A DNA stretch of 64,000 nucleotides from Actinomycetota bacterium (GTDB lineage: Bacteria; Actinomycetota; Thermoleophilia; RBG-16-64-13). A program made the translations under genes and the position numbers. Positions within the stretch are counted from its first letter, which is position 1, and every line of letters starts with the position of its first letter. The stretch spans positions 1-64,000 of the forward strand of contig JAAYJE010000049.1 in the NCBI GenBank assembly GCA_012523095.1. The letters run 5' to 3'. The notes under the pieces were generated by a model, which worked only from the letters and a program-made list of their open reading frames with translations, was not told where the DNA came from and did not search any database. This document shows, piece by piece, positions 17,227 to 26,933 of the stretch.

Positions 17227-19509
17227 TTAGTGCGGGGTCACCCGATAGGCGTCGTAGACCGTGTCTATCCTTCGGATACGCTGCAGGACTGTCTCCAGGT
17301 AGTCGATCTCAGGCACGTCGAACACGAACCGGTCCTTGACCATGTTGTTGCGAGCCGTGGTGACATGAGCGGCCACGATACTGATCCCGCTCTCACTGAG
17401 TGTCCGGGATATGTCCTCCAGCAGGTGGTTCCGGTCGTAGGCCTCCACCTGGACCTCCACGCGGAGAGGGGCCCTCGTCTGGTTACTCCACTCCACGTGC
17501 GCAAAACGTTCTGGGTTCTTCTCCAGAGCCTTCACATTAGGACAATCCCGACGATGGATCGTGATGCCCCGGCCCAAAGAGATGTAGCCCACCACGTCGT
17601 CCCCGGGTACGGGACGGCAACACTGAGGCAATCGGACCGCGATGTCCTCCATACCGTCGACCTTGATGCCGAGCTGGTAGGCCGAGGTGGTCCCCTTGGT
17701 CTCCTTGCAGGCCATATCCGGTACGGCCAGTGCCGCCGTCGCATCCTCACTCTGACGGTTCAGGCTTTGGATGACGCGCAGCACGACGTGCTGCGGGCTC
17801 ACCTTGCCCGAACCTAGTGCGATGAAGAATTCCTCCTTCTTGAGGAGGTTGGCCTCCTTCATCGCCTCCAGCAGGAGATCGGAGTTGATCAGCCTCTGTG
17901 CAGGGAGACCTTGCTTGCGGAACGCTTCGAGGAGGGCCTCTCGCCCCAGGTGCTCGGCGTCTTCACGTCTCTCCCGTTTGAACCATTGGCGGATCTTGTT
18001 GCGGGCCCCCGAGCTCTCCACGAACTGCAGCCAGTCACGGGAGGGTCCCTGGGCCGTCCTCGAAGTAAGGATCTCGACGATGTCCCCCGACTGCAGTTTG
18101 TAGGTCAACGGCACGATCCGCCCGTCGACTTTTGCTCCTATGCAGCGATGGCCCACGTCGGTGTGGATGGCGTATGCGAAGTCCACCGGGGTGGATCCTG
18201 CGGGCAGGCTCTTGACTTCGCCTTTAGGGGTGAACACGTATACTTCGTCCCGAAAGAGATCGATATGCAGGGATTCCATGAACTCGCCTGCGTCCTTGGT
18301 CTCCGACTGCCAGTCCATGATCTGCCGCAACCATTGGAGCTTCTCCAGGTGCGCGTCGGACTTCTGTGCTCCCCTGCCTCTGTCCTTGTAGACCCAGTGG
18401 GCGGCGATGCCGTACTGAGCCGTTTCGTGCATCTCTCGAGTACGGATCTGGATCTCCAACGGTTTGCCCTGCGGGCCCATCACCGTCGTGTGGAGGGACT
18501 GGTACATGTTGAATTTAGGCATCGCGATGTAGTCTTTGAAGCGGCCCGGCACCGGCTTCCATAACGAATGGATGATGCCCAAAGCGGCATAGCAATCCTT
18601 GACCGAGCCAACCAGCACCCGAAGGGCGATAAGGTCGTAGATCTCGTTGAATTCCTTACCCCGCCGCACCATCTTGTCGTAGATGGAGTAGAAGTGCTTG
18701 GCCCTTCCAACGATCTCCCCGTCGATGCCCACCGTCACCAGCTCATCGGCAAGGATCGACCGAGCTTCTTCCACGTCCTTCTCACGATCGGCCCTGCGCT
18801 GAGCGACCATGTGTTGGATCTCGTTGTACTTACGAGGGTGGAGGGTCATGAAGGCGAGATCTTCGAGCTCCCAACGGATGGATTCGATCCCCAGCCTGTG
18901 GGCCAGCGGAGCGTAGACCTCCAGTGTCTCCTTGGCCTTCTGTATCTGTTTCTCCTTACCCAGATAGCCTAAGGTGCGCATGTTGTGGAGCCGGTCGGCC
19001 AGTTTGATGAGGATCACCCGGATATCCTTGGCCATGGCCACGATCATCTTGCGGATGTTCTCAGCCTGTTCCTCTTCGATGGTGCTGAAAGACATCTGGG
19101 AGAGCTTGGTCACACCGTCGACCAACAGGGCGACTTCATCCCCGAACTCCTCCCGCACAGCATCGGCAGATATACCCGTGTCTTCGACGACATCGTGAAG
19201 CAAAGCGGCCGCCAGAGTCGCGCTGTCCAGCTTGAGATCGGCACAGATGCCGGCCGTTCCGAGAGGGTGGTATATGTAGGCCTCTCCACTTGCCCTCGTC
19301 TGCGTCTGATGCTGGAAGGCGGCGGTCTCGAAGGCTCGGTTCAGTAGTCCCCGGTCGAACCCGGGGTTGTATTCCTCGATCCTTCCGAAAAGCTCGTCGA
19401 GCGACGAGCGATATTGCTCGACGACCTCCTGACGACTCAAGGAGCCCGGCGGATCGGCGGCTGCCTTCTTCCGAGCGGTTCTCAGAGGGTCAAGCACAGC
19501 TTCGAACAC
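17227..19509 (-). CDS. relA: Bifunctional (p)ppGpp synthetase/hydrolase (RelA/SpoT family)
   Basis: Makes and degrades the alarmone (p)ppGpp in the stringent response. The 760-residue Rel has an HD hydrolase domain (about 50-200) with intact LLHDVVEDTG. The synthetase domain (about 240-370) has GRAKHFYSIYDKM and YQSLHTTV. A TGS domain (about 405-465) and a C-terminal ACT domain (about 690-760) follow. Both catalytic halves look intact, so the enzyme is predicted bifunctional. The GTG at 19509 lies 28 nt inside recJ; a second GTG at codon 5 (19497) is better spaced from AGGAG and may be the true start. Confidence 0.95.
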   Translation of the reverse strand: MFEAVLDPLRTARKKAAADPPGSLSRQEVVEQYRSSLDELFGRIEEYNPGFDRGLLNRAFETAAFQHQTQTRASGEAYIYHPLGTAGICADLKLDSATLAAALLHDVVEDTGISADAVREEFGDEVALLVDGVTKLSQMSFSTIEEEQAENIRKMIVAMAKDIRVILIKLADRLHNMRTLGYLGKEKQIQKAKETLEVYAPLAHRLGIESIRWELEDLAFMTLHPRKYNEIQHMVAQRRADREKDVEEARSILADELVTVGIDGEIVGRAKHFYSIYDKMVRRGKEFNEIYDLIALRVLVGSVKDCYAALGIIHSLWKPVPGRFKDYIAMPKFNMYQSLHTTVMGPQGKPLEIQIRTREMHETAQYGIAAHWVYKDRGRGAQKSDAHLEKLQWLRQIMDWQSETKDAGEFMESLHIDLFRDEVYVFTPKGEVKSLPAGSTPVDFAYAIHTDVGHRCIGAKVDGRIVPLTYKLQSGDIVEILTSRTAQGPSRDWLQFVESSGARNKIRQWFKRERREDAEHLGREALLEAFRKQGLPAQRLINSDLLLEAMKEANLLKKEEFFIALGSGKVSPQHVVLRVIQSLNRQSEDATAALAVPDMACKETKGTTSAYQLGIKVDGMEDIAVRLPQCCRPVPGDDVVGYISLGRGITIHRRDCPNVKALEKNPERFAHVEWSNQTRAPLRVEVQVEAYDRNHLLEDISRTLSESGISIVAAHVTTARNNMVKDRFVFDVPEIDYLETVLQRIRRIDTVYDAYRVTPH

Positions 19510-22010
19510 TCCTCATAGTCCGCCTCCGCCGCAACGTACGCGGAGACGCTCCGTGCTTCTAGTTTACCTTCCCCAGGGAAGGGGTGTTCTATGCCGAGCT
19601 CGGCCAGGATGGCACGAGCCCGCCTCAGCGCCCTCTCAGAGAGGTCGACCCCGGCTTCCTTCCTACCCAACTCACGGGCACGTTCGAACACACCGTCATC
19701 TGTCCCCTCCGACTCCTGCATCGCCCTGTACACACAAACCATCGCGAAACGCGGGTGCACGGTGTAGCGCAACAGCCCGGCAGTCGCCAATCTCTCCTCT
19801 TGCCCGTAACAGAGGTGCACCACGGCCCCCCGGTTCTTGACGTCCCGTAGGAAGGCCAGGTGGCCGGCTCGATAGGGAGGATCCACCACGACCACATGGG
19901 CCCGATCTGCGGCCACCCAACCGGCCTCAGTGGCGGCCTCCCAATCCCCTACAAGCACCCTGGGCGCCTTCAGAGATTCCGCGTCCGTCGCATCGGACTC
20001 TCGTTTGTAGGTGGCTGTTTCTCCGCCTCCAAGCGCCTCCAAGGGCAATCGAACCCGTGCGTCTCTCGAGGCGCGCGTCACGGAACTCGTGACGATCAAC
20101 ACGCGCTCACCGGTCGCCACCACCTGGGCCAATGCGCTCATCAGATCCGGTTGATCCCTCAGATCCCGGGCGGGCGGCATGCCGACAAACGCCTCCGCAT
20201 CTGACGGCAGAACGCCGCCCTCCCCGCCGTCATGAGTCACAGGCCGCGGAAGCCTCCGTTCTTCCCTCCGCTCCGGCGGCCCGACCGAGGCATCTTCCGA
20301 GTCTCCGATGCGCTCTATGTGGAACTCGGGGCGGGGCGTCCCCTGCCATTCGTCGACCCTGAGCTGCACCCCCACCAGACGGCCTCCAGGCCGTTCCTGC
20401 AGTCCGGTGGCCTTCTCTCCCATCCCAAAACCTATTCCCCGGACCTTGATCCCGTCGAGTTGCACAGTGCAACGCAGGTGAGCTCCGCCCCGCGTGGCTT
20501 GGGCATCCTTCATCTCGGCCCCAACAAGCAGCAGTCGCGGGCGGGGGTTGCCGCTCCCGAAAGGCCCCAGCGAGGCCAGGGCAAGCGCAGTATCCACATC
20601 GACATCGACACCCCGCAGCACCGCATCTGCATGGAATACAGGCGTCAGGGAACGCTCGTCGAGCATCCGGCCGGCATGCTCCTCCATCACGCGGCGGAAG
20701 CCGTCTACCCGCTCGGCCGGGAGAGTCAGCCCCGCAGCCTGCGTATGGCCTCCGTATACGGTCAAAAAGTCGGCCGCGGCCTTCAAGCCCGTCATGAGAT
20801 CGTAACCGGGCACACTCCGCCCCGAGCCCTTGGCCACCTCTTCGCGGACGCCGAGCAGGATGCTGGGACGATGGTAACGTTCCACCAGCCGGGAGGCCAC
20901 GATGCCCACGACGCCCTCGTGCCACTCCCGGCCCGCCAACACAATGACCGGAGGGAGTGCGCTCAGCCCTTCCACCTGCTCCATGGCCTCCTCGAGTATC
21001 CGCCGCTCGACCTCCTGGCGCGCACCGTTCAACTCATGAAGCTCGGCAGCCAGTTTGGACGCTTCGCGTTCGTCCTCGGTCAACAGGAGTCTCAGTGGCG
21101 GCGCCGGATCGGCCAGCCGCCCGGCGGCGTTAAGCCGCGGCGCCAACCGGTATGCCACGGTGCTCGAATCAGCAGCTCCCGTGCATCCCGAAACAGAGGC
21201 CAGCGCACGGATGCCGACCCGCTGTCCTATGGCGATGAGTTTCAAACCCTCCCGCACGTAGTAGCGGTTCTCGCCCTGGAGTGTGGCCAGATCGGCGACG
21301 GTGCCCAAGGCCACCAAATCGAGAAGCGGATAGAGTCGCTCGGGAAGTGAGTCGGCGCCGGCCCTCTCCAGCCGGATGTGCAGCGCATGCATGACCTTGA
21401 GCGCCAGACCGACTCCACACAAGTCGCTGTGCGGGTAATCACCCACGACGGGGTGGATCACGCAGCAGTCCGGGAGCTCAGATCCCGGTCGGTGATGATC
21501 GACGACGACCACATCCAGCCCGGCTTCTTTCGCCAGCGCGACCTCCTCTGGATAGTTGACACCACAGTCGACCGTCACAAGCACCGCGGGGCCGCCGGCG
21601 GCGATGGTCTCCACGGCCGTACGCGATAGACCGAAGCCCTCGTTGAACCGGCTGGGCAGGTACCACTCGGGCCGGATGCCCAGGTCACGGAGCCCGCAGA
21701 GCATCAACGCCGTGGCGGTGATGCCGTCGGCGTCGTAGTCACCGTGGATGACGATCCGCCTACCCTGACGAACGGCGTCACCAAGAACGGTCACAGCGGC
21801 CTCCATGTGGCCGAAGAGGAAGGGGTCGGGCAAGGGGTACGAGCATTCGAGAAACGCCTTGGCCTCCGCCGGATCCGCCAGACCCCGGCCGGCCAGCACC
21901 ATGGCCGCGATCGGAGGGAGACCTAACTCGTCGGCCAGCGCCTGCGTCTCGCGCCAAGGATAGGGATTGACCGCCCAGGAGGTCCGTTCGGTGTCACTGC
22001 TCCCACTCAT
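19482..22010 (-). CDS. recJ: Single-stranded-DNA exonuclease RecJ, long form
   Basis: 5'-3' exonuclease of recombination and mismatch repair. The DHH core shows HGDYDADGITATALM, VTVDCGVNY, VVDHHRPG and the DHHA1 region with YGGHTQAAGLTL. The protein is about 842 residues, much longer than the roughly 560 of E. coli RecJ. The extra C-terminal 270 or so residues contain VLIVTSSVTR and HVVVVDPPYR, resembling the extended C-terminal domain of Gram-positive RecJ. ATG 22010 is preferred on family alignment; no ribosome site is visible at it or at the upstream ATG (22049), so the start is uncertain. Confidence 0.93.
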   Translation of the reverse strand: MSGSSDTERTSWAVNPYPWRETQALADELGLPPIAAMVLAGRGLADPAEAKAFLECSYPLPDPFLFGHMEAAVTVLGDAVRQGRRIVIHGDYDADGITATALMLCGLRDLGIRPEWYLPSRFNEGFGLSRTAVETIAAGGPAVLVTVDCGVNYPEEVALAKEAGLDVVVVDHHRPGSELPDCCVIHPVVGDYPHSDLCGVGLALKVMHALHIRLERAGADSLPERLYPLLDLVALGTVADLATLQGENRYYVREGLKLIAIGQRVGIRALASVSGCTGAADSSTVAYRLAPRLNAAGRLADPAPPLRLLLTEDEREASKLAAELHELNGARQEVERRILEEAMEQVEGLSALPPVIVLAGREWHEGVVGIVASRLVERYHRPSILLGVREEVAKGSGRSVPGYDLMTGLKAAADFLTVYGGHTQAAGLTLPAERVDGFRRVMEEHAGRMLDERSLTPVFHADAVLRGVDVDVDTALALASLGPFGSGNPRPRLLLVGAEMKDAQATRGGAHLRCTVQLDGIKVRGIGFGMGEKATGLQERPGGRLVGVQLRVDEWQGTPRPEFHIERIGDSEDASVGPPERREERRLPRPVTHDGGEGGVLPSDAEAFVGMPPARDLRDQPDLMSALAQVVATGERVLIVTSSVTRASRDARVRLPLEALGGGETATYKRESDATDAESLKAPRVLVGDWEAATEAGWVAADRAHVVVVDPPYRAGHLAFLRDVKNRGAVVHLCYGQEERLATAGLLRYTVHPRFAMVCVYRAMQESEGTDDGVFERARELGRKEAGVDLSERALRRARAILAELGIEHPFPGEGKLEARSVSAYVAAEADYEECSKLCLTL

Positions 22011-22095
22011 GTCGAGGACACTATAGCGGCCGGGGAGGACGGAATGCACGTCCGCGCAGCATGTGGGCCCACGCGCCCCTGTGATTCATACAGGG

Positions 22096-23772
22096 TCAGA
22101 GCCTGCCCGAGCGGATGATGGCGTAGATCAGCCATACCCCGAAAATGAGGGCCGCGACTAGTCCGGGTATGCCCCACAAGGAGAGACCGCCCACTTGCGG
22201 CCCGCCATCGACCGTAACGGCCACCGCCATGCCGGTGACGCCCAGCGCGATACTCACCAAAGCTACCACCACGCGGTTGGCGATCACATCGAGCCGGTGG
22301 ATCATCCCCTCCAAGCCGGTGTGACGGAACTTGATCTCGACCTCCCCGTCTCTCAATTCGTTCAACACGTCGTACACCTGAAGAGGATATTCGCTGAAGA
22401 TCTGGGCGTACTCGGCCGCGTACCGTTGCAGCCGTGTGGGGACACGTCGTGGGTCGACCAAGCCCCACTTCAACTCGCCGGTGTATCGGCCGGCGATCTC
22501 GAAGAGGTTGATGTCGGGATAGAGCCGGTTCACAACTCCCTCCAGCGTGAGCACCGCCTTATCCAGGGCAAGGAACCGGCTGGGCAGACGCAGCCGCAGC
22601 GAATACACAAGCTCGATCACCTGGTGGAGAAGTGTCCGGACGTCGACGTTCTTGACCGATACCCCGAAATAACGACTGAAGCTATCCTCGATGGCCTGAG
22701 TCACGGCCTCATCGACAGCCGGGTGCCACTGCATCCCCAAGCGTTTCAAAGAGCGCTTTATGCCGGGTATATCTGATCGCATGACCCGCAAGAACAGCTT
22801 CGTACCTTCTTCAAGGTCGTCGGCACGCAGAACGCTCACCATCCCGAAATCCAGCAGGCCGATCCTGCCCTCCCCCAGGTACACTATGTTCGCCGGATGC
22901 GGGTCGGCGTGTACGAAACCATGGTGGAGGATCTGCCTGAACCAGCAGGCGGAGATCGTCTCCGCCAGCACTTTTCGCTCCTCCAAGGGAAGAGCCATGA
23001 TCGCGGGATCATTGAGTGTCGGTCCTTCGATGCGCTCCATGGTGAGGATACGGGAACTGCAGTAGCGCGTGAACAGGGCGGGGATGCGCACGCTGTCGTC
23101 GTCGGCGAAGTTGGCGGAGAAACGGGCCGCGTTCCGTGCTTCGAGCACGTAGTCGAGCTCTCGGTTGATGGTACGCGCGAACTCCCGCACGAGCTCCACG
23201 AGCGAGAACCCGATCTCCAGTCGCCCTTCCAGAAGCTCGGCGAACTGAAGCAACAGCTCGATATCCTGCCCGATACGGCGCGCTGCATCCGGCCTTTGTA
23301 CCTTCACAACCACTTTTCGGCCGCCGGGGAGTCGAGCCGAATGCACCTGGCCGATGGAGGCGGACGCCAACGGCTCGGCATCGAAGCTTTCGAAGGCCCG
23401 TACGATCGTCAACCCCAGATCCTCCCTTATAACCTGATCGACGATGGAGAAGTCGAAGGGCGACACGTCGTCTTGGAGTCTGACCAGCTCTTCGACGATG
23501 TCGGGCGGGACGATGTCGGGCCGGGTGCTCAGCAGTTGGCCGAACTTGACGAACGTGGGACCCAGTTCGTCCAGCATCTCCCGGATATGCCGGCCCCGCT
23601 GCGTCGGTAGGCGGGTACTGACCGGCCGCCAGCGAGGGATCAGGCCAAGAAGTTTATGACGCTCGAAGAAATACCCGAAACCATGCCGCACAGCGACCCG
23701 GGATATCTCCCGCATCCTCTCTAGGTTGCGGAGACGCCTCCTGACCGGATGCAGTAGCTGAATCGACTGCAA
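22096..23772 (-). CDS. ABC1/UbiB-family atypical kinase (AarF)
   Basis: Membrane-associated atypical protein-kinase-like ATPase. UbiB members support quinone synthesis, and the role in Gram-positive bacteria is open. The 558 residues show KFGQ at 76-79 (the KxGQ inhibitory motif), the Ala-rich loop ASIGQVHSA, VKVQRP, HADPHPAN (near 285) and LLDFGM, all core ABC1 motifs. Two hydrophobic helices lie at the C-terminus (about 498-550). The start is TTG with GGAAGGG 8 nt upstream. It follows a phasin-like gene by 41 bp, a pairing seen in other genomes. Confidence 0.92.
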   Translation of the reverse strand: MQSIQLLHPVRRRLRNLERMREISRVAVRHGFGYFFERHKLLGLIPRWRPVSTRLPTQRGRHIREMLDELGPTFVKFGQLLSTRPDIVPPDIVEELVRLQDDVSPFDFSIVDQVIREDLGLTIVRAFESFDAEPLASASIGQVHSARLPGGRKVVVKVQRPDAARRIGQDIELLLQFAELLEGRLEIGFSLVELVREFARTINRELDYVLEARNAARFSANFADDDSVRIPALFTRYCSSRILTMERIEGPTLNDPAIMALPLEERKVLAETISACWFRQILHHGFVHADPHPANIVYLGEGRIGLLDFGMVSVLRADDLEEGTKLFLRVMRSDIPGIKRSLKRLGMQWHPAVDEAVTQAIEDSFSRYFGVSVKNVDVRTLLHQVIELVYSLRLRLPSRFLALDKAVLTLEGVVNRLYPDINLFEIAGRYTGELKWGLVDPRRVPTRLQRYAAEYAQIFSEYPLQVYDVLNELRDGEVEIKFRHTGLEGMIHRLDVIANRVVVALVSIALGVTGMAVAVTVDGGPQVGGLSLWGIPGLVAALIFGVWLIYAIIRSGRL

Positions 23773-23813
23773 GGCGGCACCCTTCCGGCGCCTGGGCGGA
23801 TACCCGGGACGGC

Positions 23814-24233
23814 CTAGCTTCTGGCTTTGTTCTCTGCCGCCGAACCAGGTTCCTGGTTCGCGTCGGCGGCGGCCTCGAGGAGCTGCACCCGCATCTCGAG
23901 TTGGCGGACCCGGAAGTCCAAGTCTTCCAGTTCGCGCTTGGTGCTGATGCCCAGATCGCGGTACGCACCCTGCAGCGATGAATCCGCCCGCTGGATAACC
24001 GTGCGCGCCTCTTCACGGCTCCGCGCAACGAGTCGGTCGATCACGTCACGACCCTCATCGCTACTCAACTGTCCGCGACGGACGAGGTCCTCCACCAACT
24101 CATGGACCCGGTCCTTTGTCAAAGCGGCAGCCCCCATGCCTGCTAGAAAAGTACGTTCTATCAAATCCCGGATGGCCTGTCCGGTGATCCCCTTGGTCTC
24201 AGTACCGTTCTTGTTCTCGGCCTCTTCGGTCAC
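23814..24233 (-). CDS. Phasin-like (PhaF/poly-hydroxyalkanoate granule-type) coiled-coil protein
   Basis: A 139-residue, charged, largely helical protein. The central part (LIERTFLAGMGAAALTKDRVHELVEDLVRRGQLS) matches the N-terminal pattern of phasin-family proteins, and the C-terminal half (FRVRQLEMRVQLLEAA) is a heptad-like coiled coil. No PHA synthase gene is seen in the window, so a granule role is unproven; proteins of this type often sit next to UbiB kinases. GTG start with GAGGAGG 6 nt upstream. Confidence 0.7.
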   Translation of the reverse strand: MTEEAENKNGTETKGITGQAIRDLIERTFLAGMGAAALTKDRVHELVEDLVRRGQLSSDEGRDVIDRLVARSREEARTVIQRADSSLQGAYRDLGISTKRELEDLDFRVRQLEMRVQLLEAAADANQEPGSAAENKARS

Positions 24234-24245
24234 GGCGTCCTCCTC

Positions 24246-25349
24246 TCAACGAGACGTCCGCTTGGTTCCCTTCCCTGCCGGTCGCTTGCTGCTTGTCTTA
24301 CCTTTCTTCGGCTTCTGCGAAACCCGGCCCTGCGACGGCTTAGGAGCGTTACTCTTGACGCCGCTCGATTTGGCGGAGGCCGTCTTCGCCCCTTGTTCAG
24401 GCAGCACCGCTTCCGCCGCCGTGCCCACATCCACAGCTGCGCCTGCACCCGCCGCGGCCGCCTGCAGTCGCTTGCGATAGCGAGGCTCCCTCTCCTTCAG
24501 AAGCACCGCCAGCGGCGTCGCTACGAAGAACGAAGAATACGTGCCGGTGATCACACCGATCGTGAGCGCGAAGGCGAAATCGTTCAGGGTCGGGCCGCCG
24601 AAGATCAATATAGCCAGCAGTGGTAGCAGGGTACTCACGCTCGTGTTGATGGAACGGACGACCGTCTGGGCGATGGACAGATCGGCCATCTCCCCATACG
24701 TCTCTCTCTTCATCAGATGGGTGTTCTCGCGCATGCGGTCGAAGACGACGATCGTGTCGTGGACGGAGTAGCCCAAGATCGTCAAGATGGCCGCCACAGT
24801 GGCGGCCGTCACCAAACGGTTGGTGGCCGCGTAGATACCCAAGGTAAGACCGACGTCGTGCACAAGAGAGACGATAGCCGGGAGGGCGAATTTGAACTCG
24901 AACCGCAGCGTGAGATAGGCGATGATGGCCACAACGGCTATGGCTATGGCTATGAACGCCCGGTTGGTCGTCTCCTTACTGAAGCTGCCACCGACCCGTT
25001 CTACGGCCAAAGACCCTTCGTCGACCCCGAATCGGGACTCCAGTGCAGCTTCGACCGCGTTCTGCTGCGTCTCGTCCATCTCCTCGGCGGTGATCATGAA
25101 GGAGTAGGTGCCACTCGCTCCTTTGACCGTCTGCACCACCGGGTCCTGAATACCTAGATCTCTGACCAGGGAGCGGACCTCGCCTTCGGAAGCCTGCTGC
25201 TCCAAGCCCACCTGCATTCGGACTCCGCCCTTGAAATCGATGCCGAGGTCCAGCCCCACGATGAACACGGCGATGATGGCGAAAACCGTCACCGCGCTAA
25301 GCGATACGATGAACCACCACTTGTAGCGCATGAACGGGACCACTCTCAT
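24246..25349 (-). CDS. secF: Protein translocase subunit SecF with basic C-terminal tail
   Basis: Membrane component of SecDF that uses ion flow to help pull proteins across the membrane after SecYEG/SecA. The 367-residue protein has the first transmembrane helix, LDLGIDFKGG and the periplasmic P1-like domain. Five more helices form the conserved SecF bundle (LGYSVHDTIVVFDRMRE). Residues from about 285 onward form an 80-residue tail that ends Lys/Arg/Ser-rich; such tails occur in some actinobacterial SecF proteins. The ATG overlaps the secD stop (ATGA). Confidence 0.96.
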   Translation of the reverse strand: MRVVPFMRYKWWFIVSLSAVTVFAIIAVFIVGLDLGIDFKGGVRMQVGLEQQASEGEVRSLVRDLGIQDPVVQTVKGASGTYSFMITAEEMDETQQNAVEAALESRFGVDEGSLAVERVGGSFSKETTNRAFIAIAIAVVAIIAYLTLRFEFKFALPAIVSLVHDVGLTLGIYAATNRLVTAATVAAILTILGYSVHDTIVVFDRMRENTHLMKRETYGEMADLSIAQTVVRSINTSVSTLLPLLAILIFGGPTLNDFAFALTIGVITGTYSSFFVATPLAVLLKEREPRYRKRLQAAAAGAGAAVDVGTAAEAVLPEQGAKTASAKSSGVKSNAPKPSQGRVSQKPKKGKTSSKRPAGKGTKRTSR

Positions 25350-26767
25350 GACCGCCCCCCCTTATCCGGCGAGAGCACCTTCGCCCGCGGCACATGCAGT
25401 CCAAGCAGTCTGCGGTTCTGGAACAGCTTCCAGCCGCTCAACACGCTGAGCAGGGAGCGGGTCACAAGCACCGCGGTCAAGAAGGAGAGCGCCACGCCTA
25501 TCCCGAGGGTGAGCGCGAATCCTCTGACGCCGCCGCTTGCGGCCCAAAACAGGATGATCGCGGTGATGATGGTGGTCATATTGCAGTCGAACACGGCCCT
25601 GAAAGCCTTACTGAATCCGGCGCTGGTAGCGGCTCCGATCGTCTTGCCCGCGGCCACCTCGTCGCGCATGCGCGCAAAGATGAGCACGTTGGCGTCCACC
25701 GCCATGCCGAAGGTGAGGATCATCCCCGCGATGCCCGGTAGGGTCATGGTCACCCCTACCGCGTTCAGTATCCCAAGGAACAGGACGGCATAGACGAAGA
25801 GCGCGATGCTGGCCACCACACCCAGAAGACGGTAATAGGCGATCATGAACACTATTATGAGCGCCACCCCCACAAGCCCCGCGACCAAGGCCTGGTCAAG
25901 GGCCGCCCTGCCCAGAGTGGCGCCGATCTCGTTCTTGCTGACCGGTTGCAGCTCGATAGGCAGAGCGCCGGTCTGCAACACCAGAGCCAGATTCCGCGTC
26001 TCATCCCGGGTGAACTTACCCGTGATCTCGGCGTTGCCGCCTGTTATCTCCCCCAGCACGCGAGGCGCCGACTCGACGACCCCGTCCAAGACGATGGCGA
26101 GCAACTGATCTTGCCCCGTTATCTGAGAGGTCTCTGCCATCCTCTTGGTCACCTGGGCGAAAACCTCCGCCCCTTCGCTCGTGAACTGCATATCTACTTT
26201 GGGGTTGTTGTTCAGCTGTTCAAAGGAACTCTGTGCGTCCTTGAGCATGTCCCCCGTCAGGGCCGGCTCAGCCGAGACCAGGAAGTATTGGTCGTGGGTG
26301 GCATCCCCTCTCACCGGCCAGAAGATCAACTGGGTCCCTTCGGGCAGATCGTCCGCGGAAGCCACGCTCGCGGCGGCCAAAGCCTCTGCTTCGCTCGCGT
26401 ACGGTGCGCCGAAATCATTCACGTCGAAGAATTGGAGCAGGGCCGTCTTGCCGATGACCTCCATGGCCTCTTCCGGGTTGTCGATTCCCGGCAGTTGGAC
26501 GCTGATCTTGGAGTCGCCCAGCCGCTGGATCTCGGGCTCGGCCACGCCTAACTTGTTCACGCGGCTCTGGATGATCTCTCTGGCACGGTCCATCTTGCTG
26601 CTGAAGTTGCTGATGGAGGGGTCCTTCGCCTCGAGGATGACCGAAAGGCCTCCCTGCAAATCGAGGCCCAGCTTAGTCTTTGACACTGGGAAAGCGAAGT
26701 AGGCGGCGACGCCGATGAGTATCGCCACTATGATCAGTATCACCACGTCGCGCTGTATTCTGGACAA
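25346..26767 (-). CDS. secD: Protein translocase subunit SecD
   Basis: Partner of SecF in protein export. The 473 residues contain the N-terminal helix, GLDLQGGLSVILEA, the large extracytoplasmic P1/P4 domains with LPGIDNPEEAMEVIGKTALL, and the transmembrane bundle with FGMAVDANVLIFARMRDE. The length is typical of Gram-positive SecD. The TTG start has AGGAAGGTG upstream. A strong promoter lies about 80 nt upstream, so secDF can be transcribed independently of yajC. Confidence 0.97.
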   Translation of the reverse strand: MSRIQRDVVILIIVAILIGVAAYFAFPVSKTKLGLDLQGGLSVILEAKDPSISNFSSKMDRAREIIQSRVNKLGVAEPEIQRLGDSKISVQLPGIDNPEEAMEVIGKTALLQFFDVNDFGAPYASEAEALAAASVASADDLPEGTQLIFWPVRGDATHDQYFLVSAEPALTGDMLKDAQSSFEQLNNNPKVDMQFTSEGAEVFAQVTKRMAETSQITGQDQLLAIVLDGVVESAPRVLGEITGGNAEITGKFTRDETRNLALVLQTGALPIELQPVSKNEIGATLGRAALDQALVAGLVGVALIIVFMIAYYRLLGVVASIALFVYAVLFLGILNAVGVTMTLPGIAGMILTFGMAVDANVLIFARMRDEVAAGKTIGAATSAGFSKAFRAVFDCNMTTIITAIILFWAASGGVRGFALTLGIGVALSFLTAVLVTRSLLSVLSGWKLFQNRRLLGLHVPRAKVLSPDKGGRS

Positions 26768-26845
26768 GGACGCACCTTCCTGAGGAACGGTTCAATAGCG
26801 AATCCGGCGGCCATCCTTTGCAGGCCCCTCCGGCCACAGGGCACG

Positions 26846-26874
26846 AGAATAGGTCACCACGGCAGCACTGTCAA
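26846..26874 (-). promoter_or_regulatory. Strong sigma70-type promoter of secD
   Basis: On the minus strand TTGACA (26874-26869, perfect -35) and TATTCT (26851-26846) are separated by 17 nt. Initiation near 26839 would give a roughly 70-nt leader before the secD TTG. It lies in the 166-bp gap between yajC and secD; nothing else was recognised there. Confidence 0.75.
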
Positions 26875-26933
26875 CGAGACCTGCGGCCCTTCTGACGCCG
26901 CGGCTTTCCAACACGGAGAGGAACTAGGAGACG

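Noticed and set aside
20232-21350. 372-codon plus-strand frame inside recJ
   Set aside because: RecJ DHH motifs are coded on the opposite strand across the whole stretch; long antisense frames are expected in GC-rich genes.
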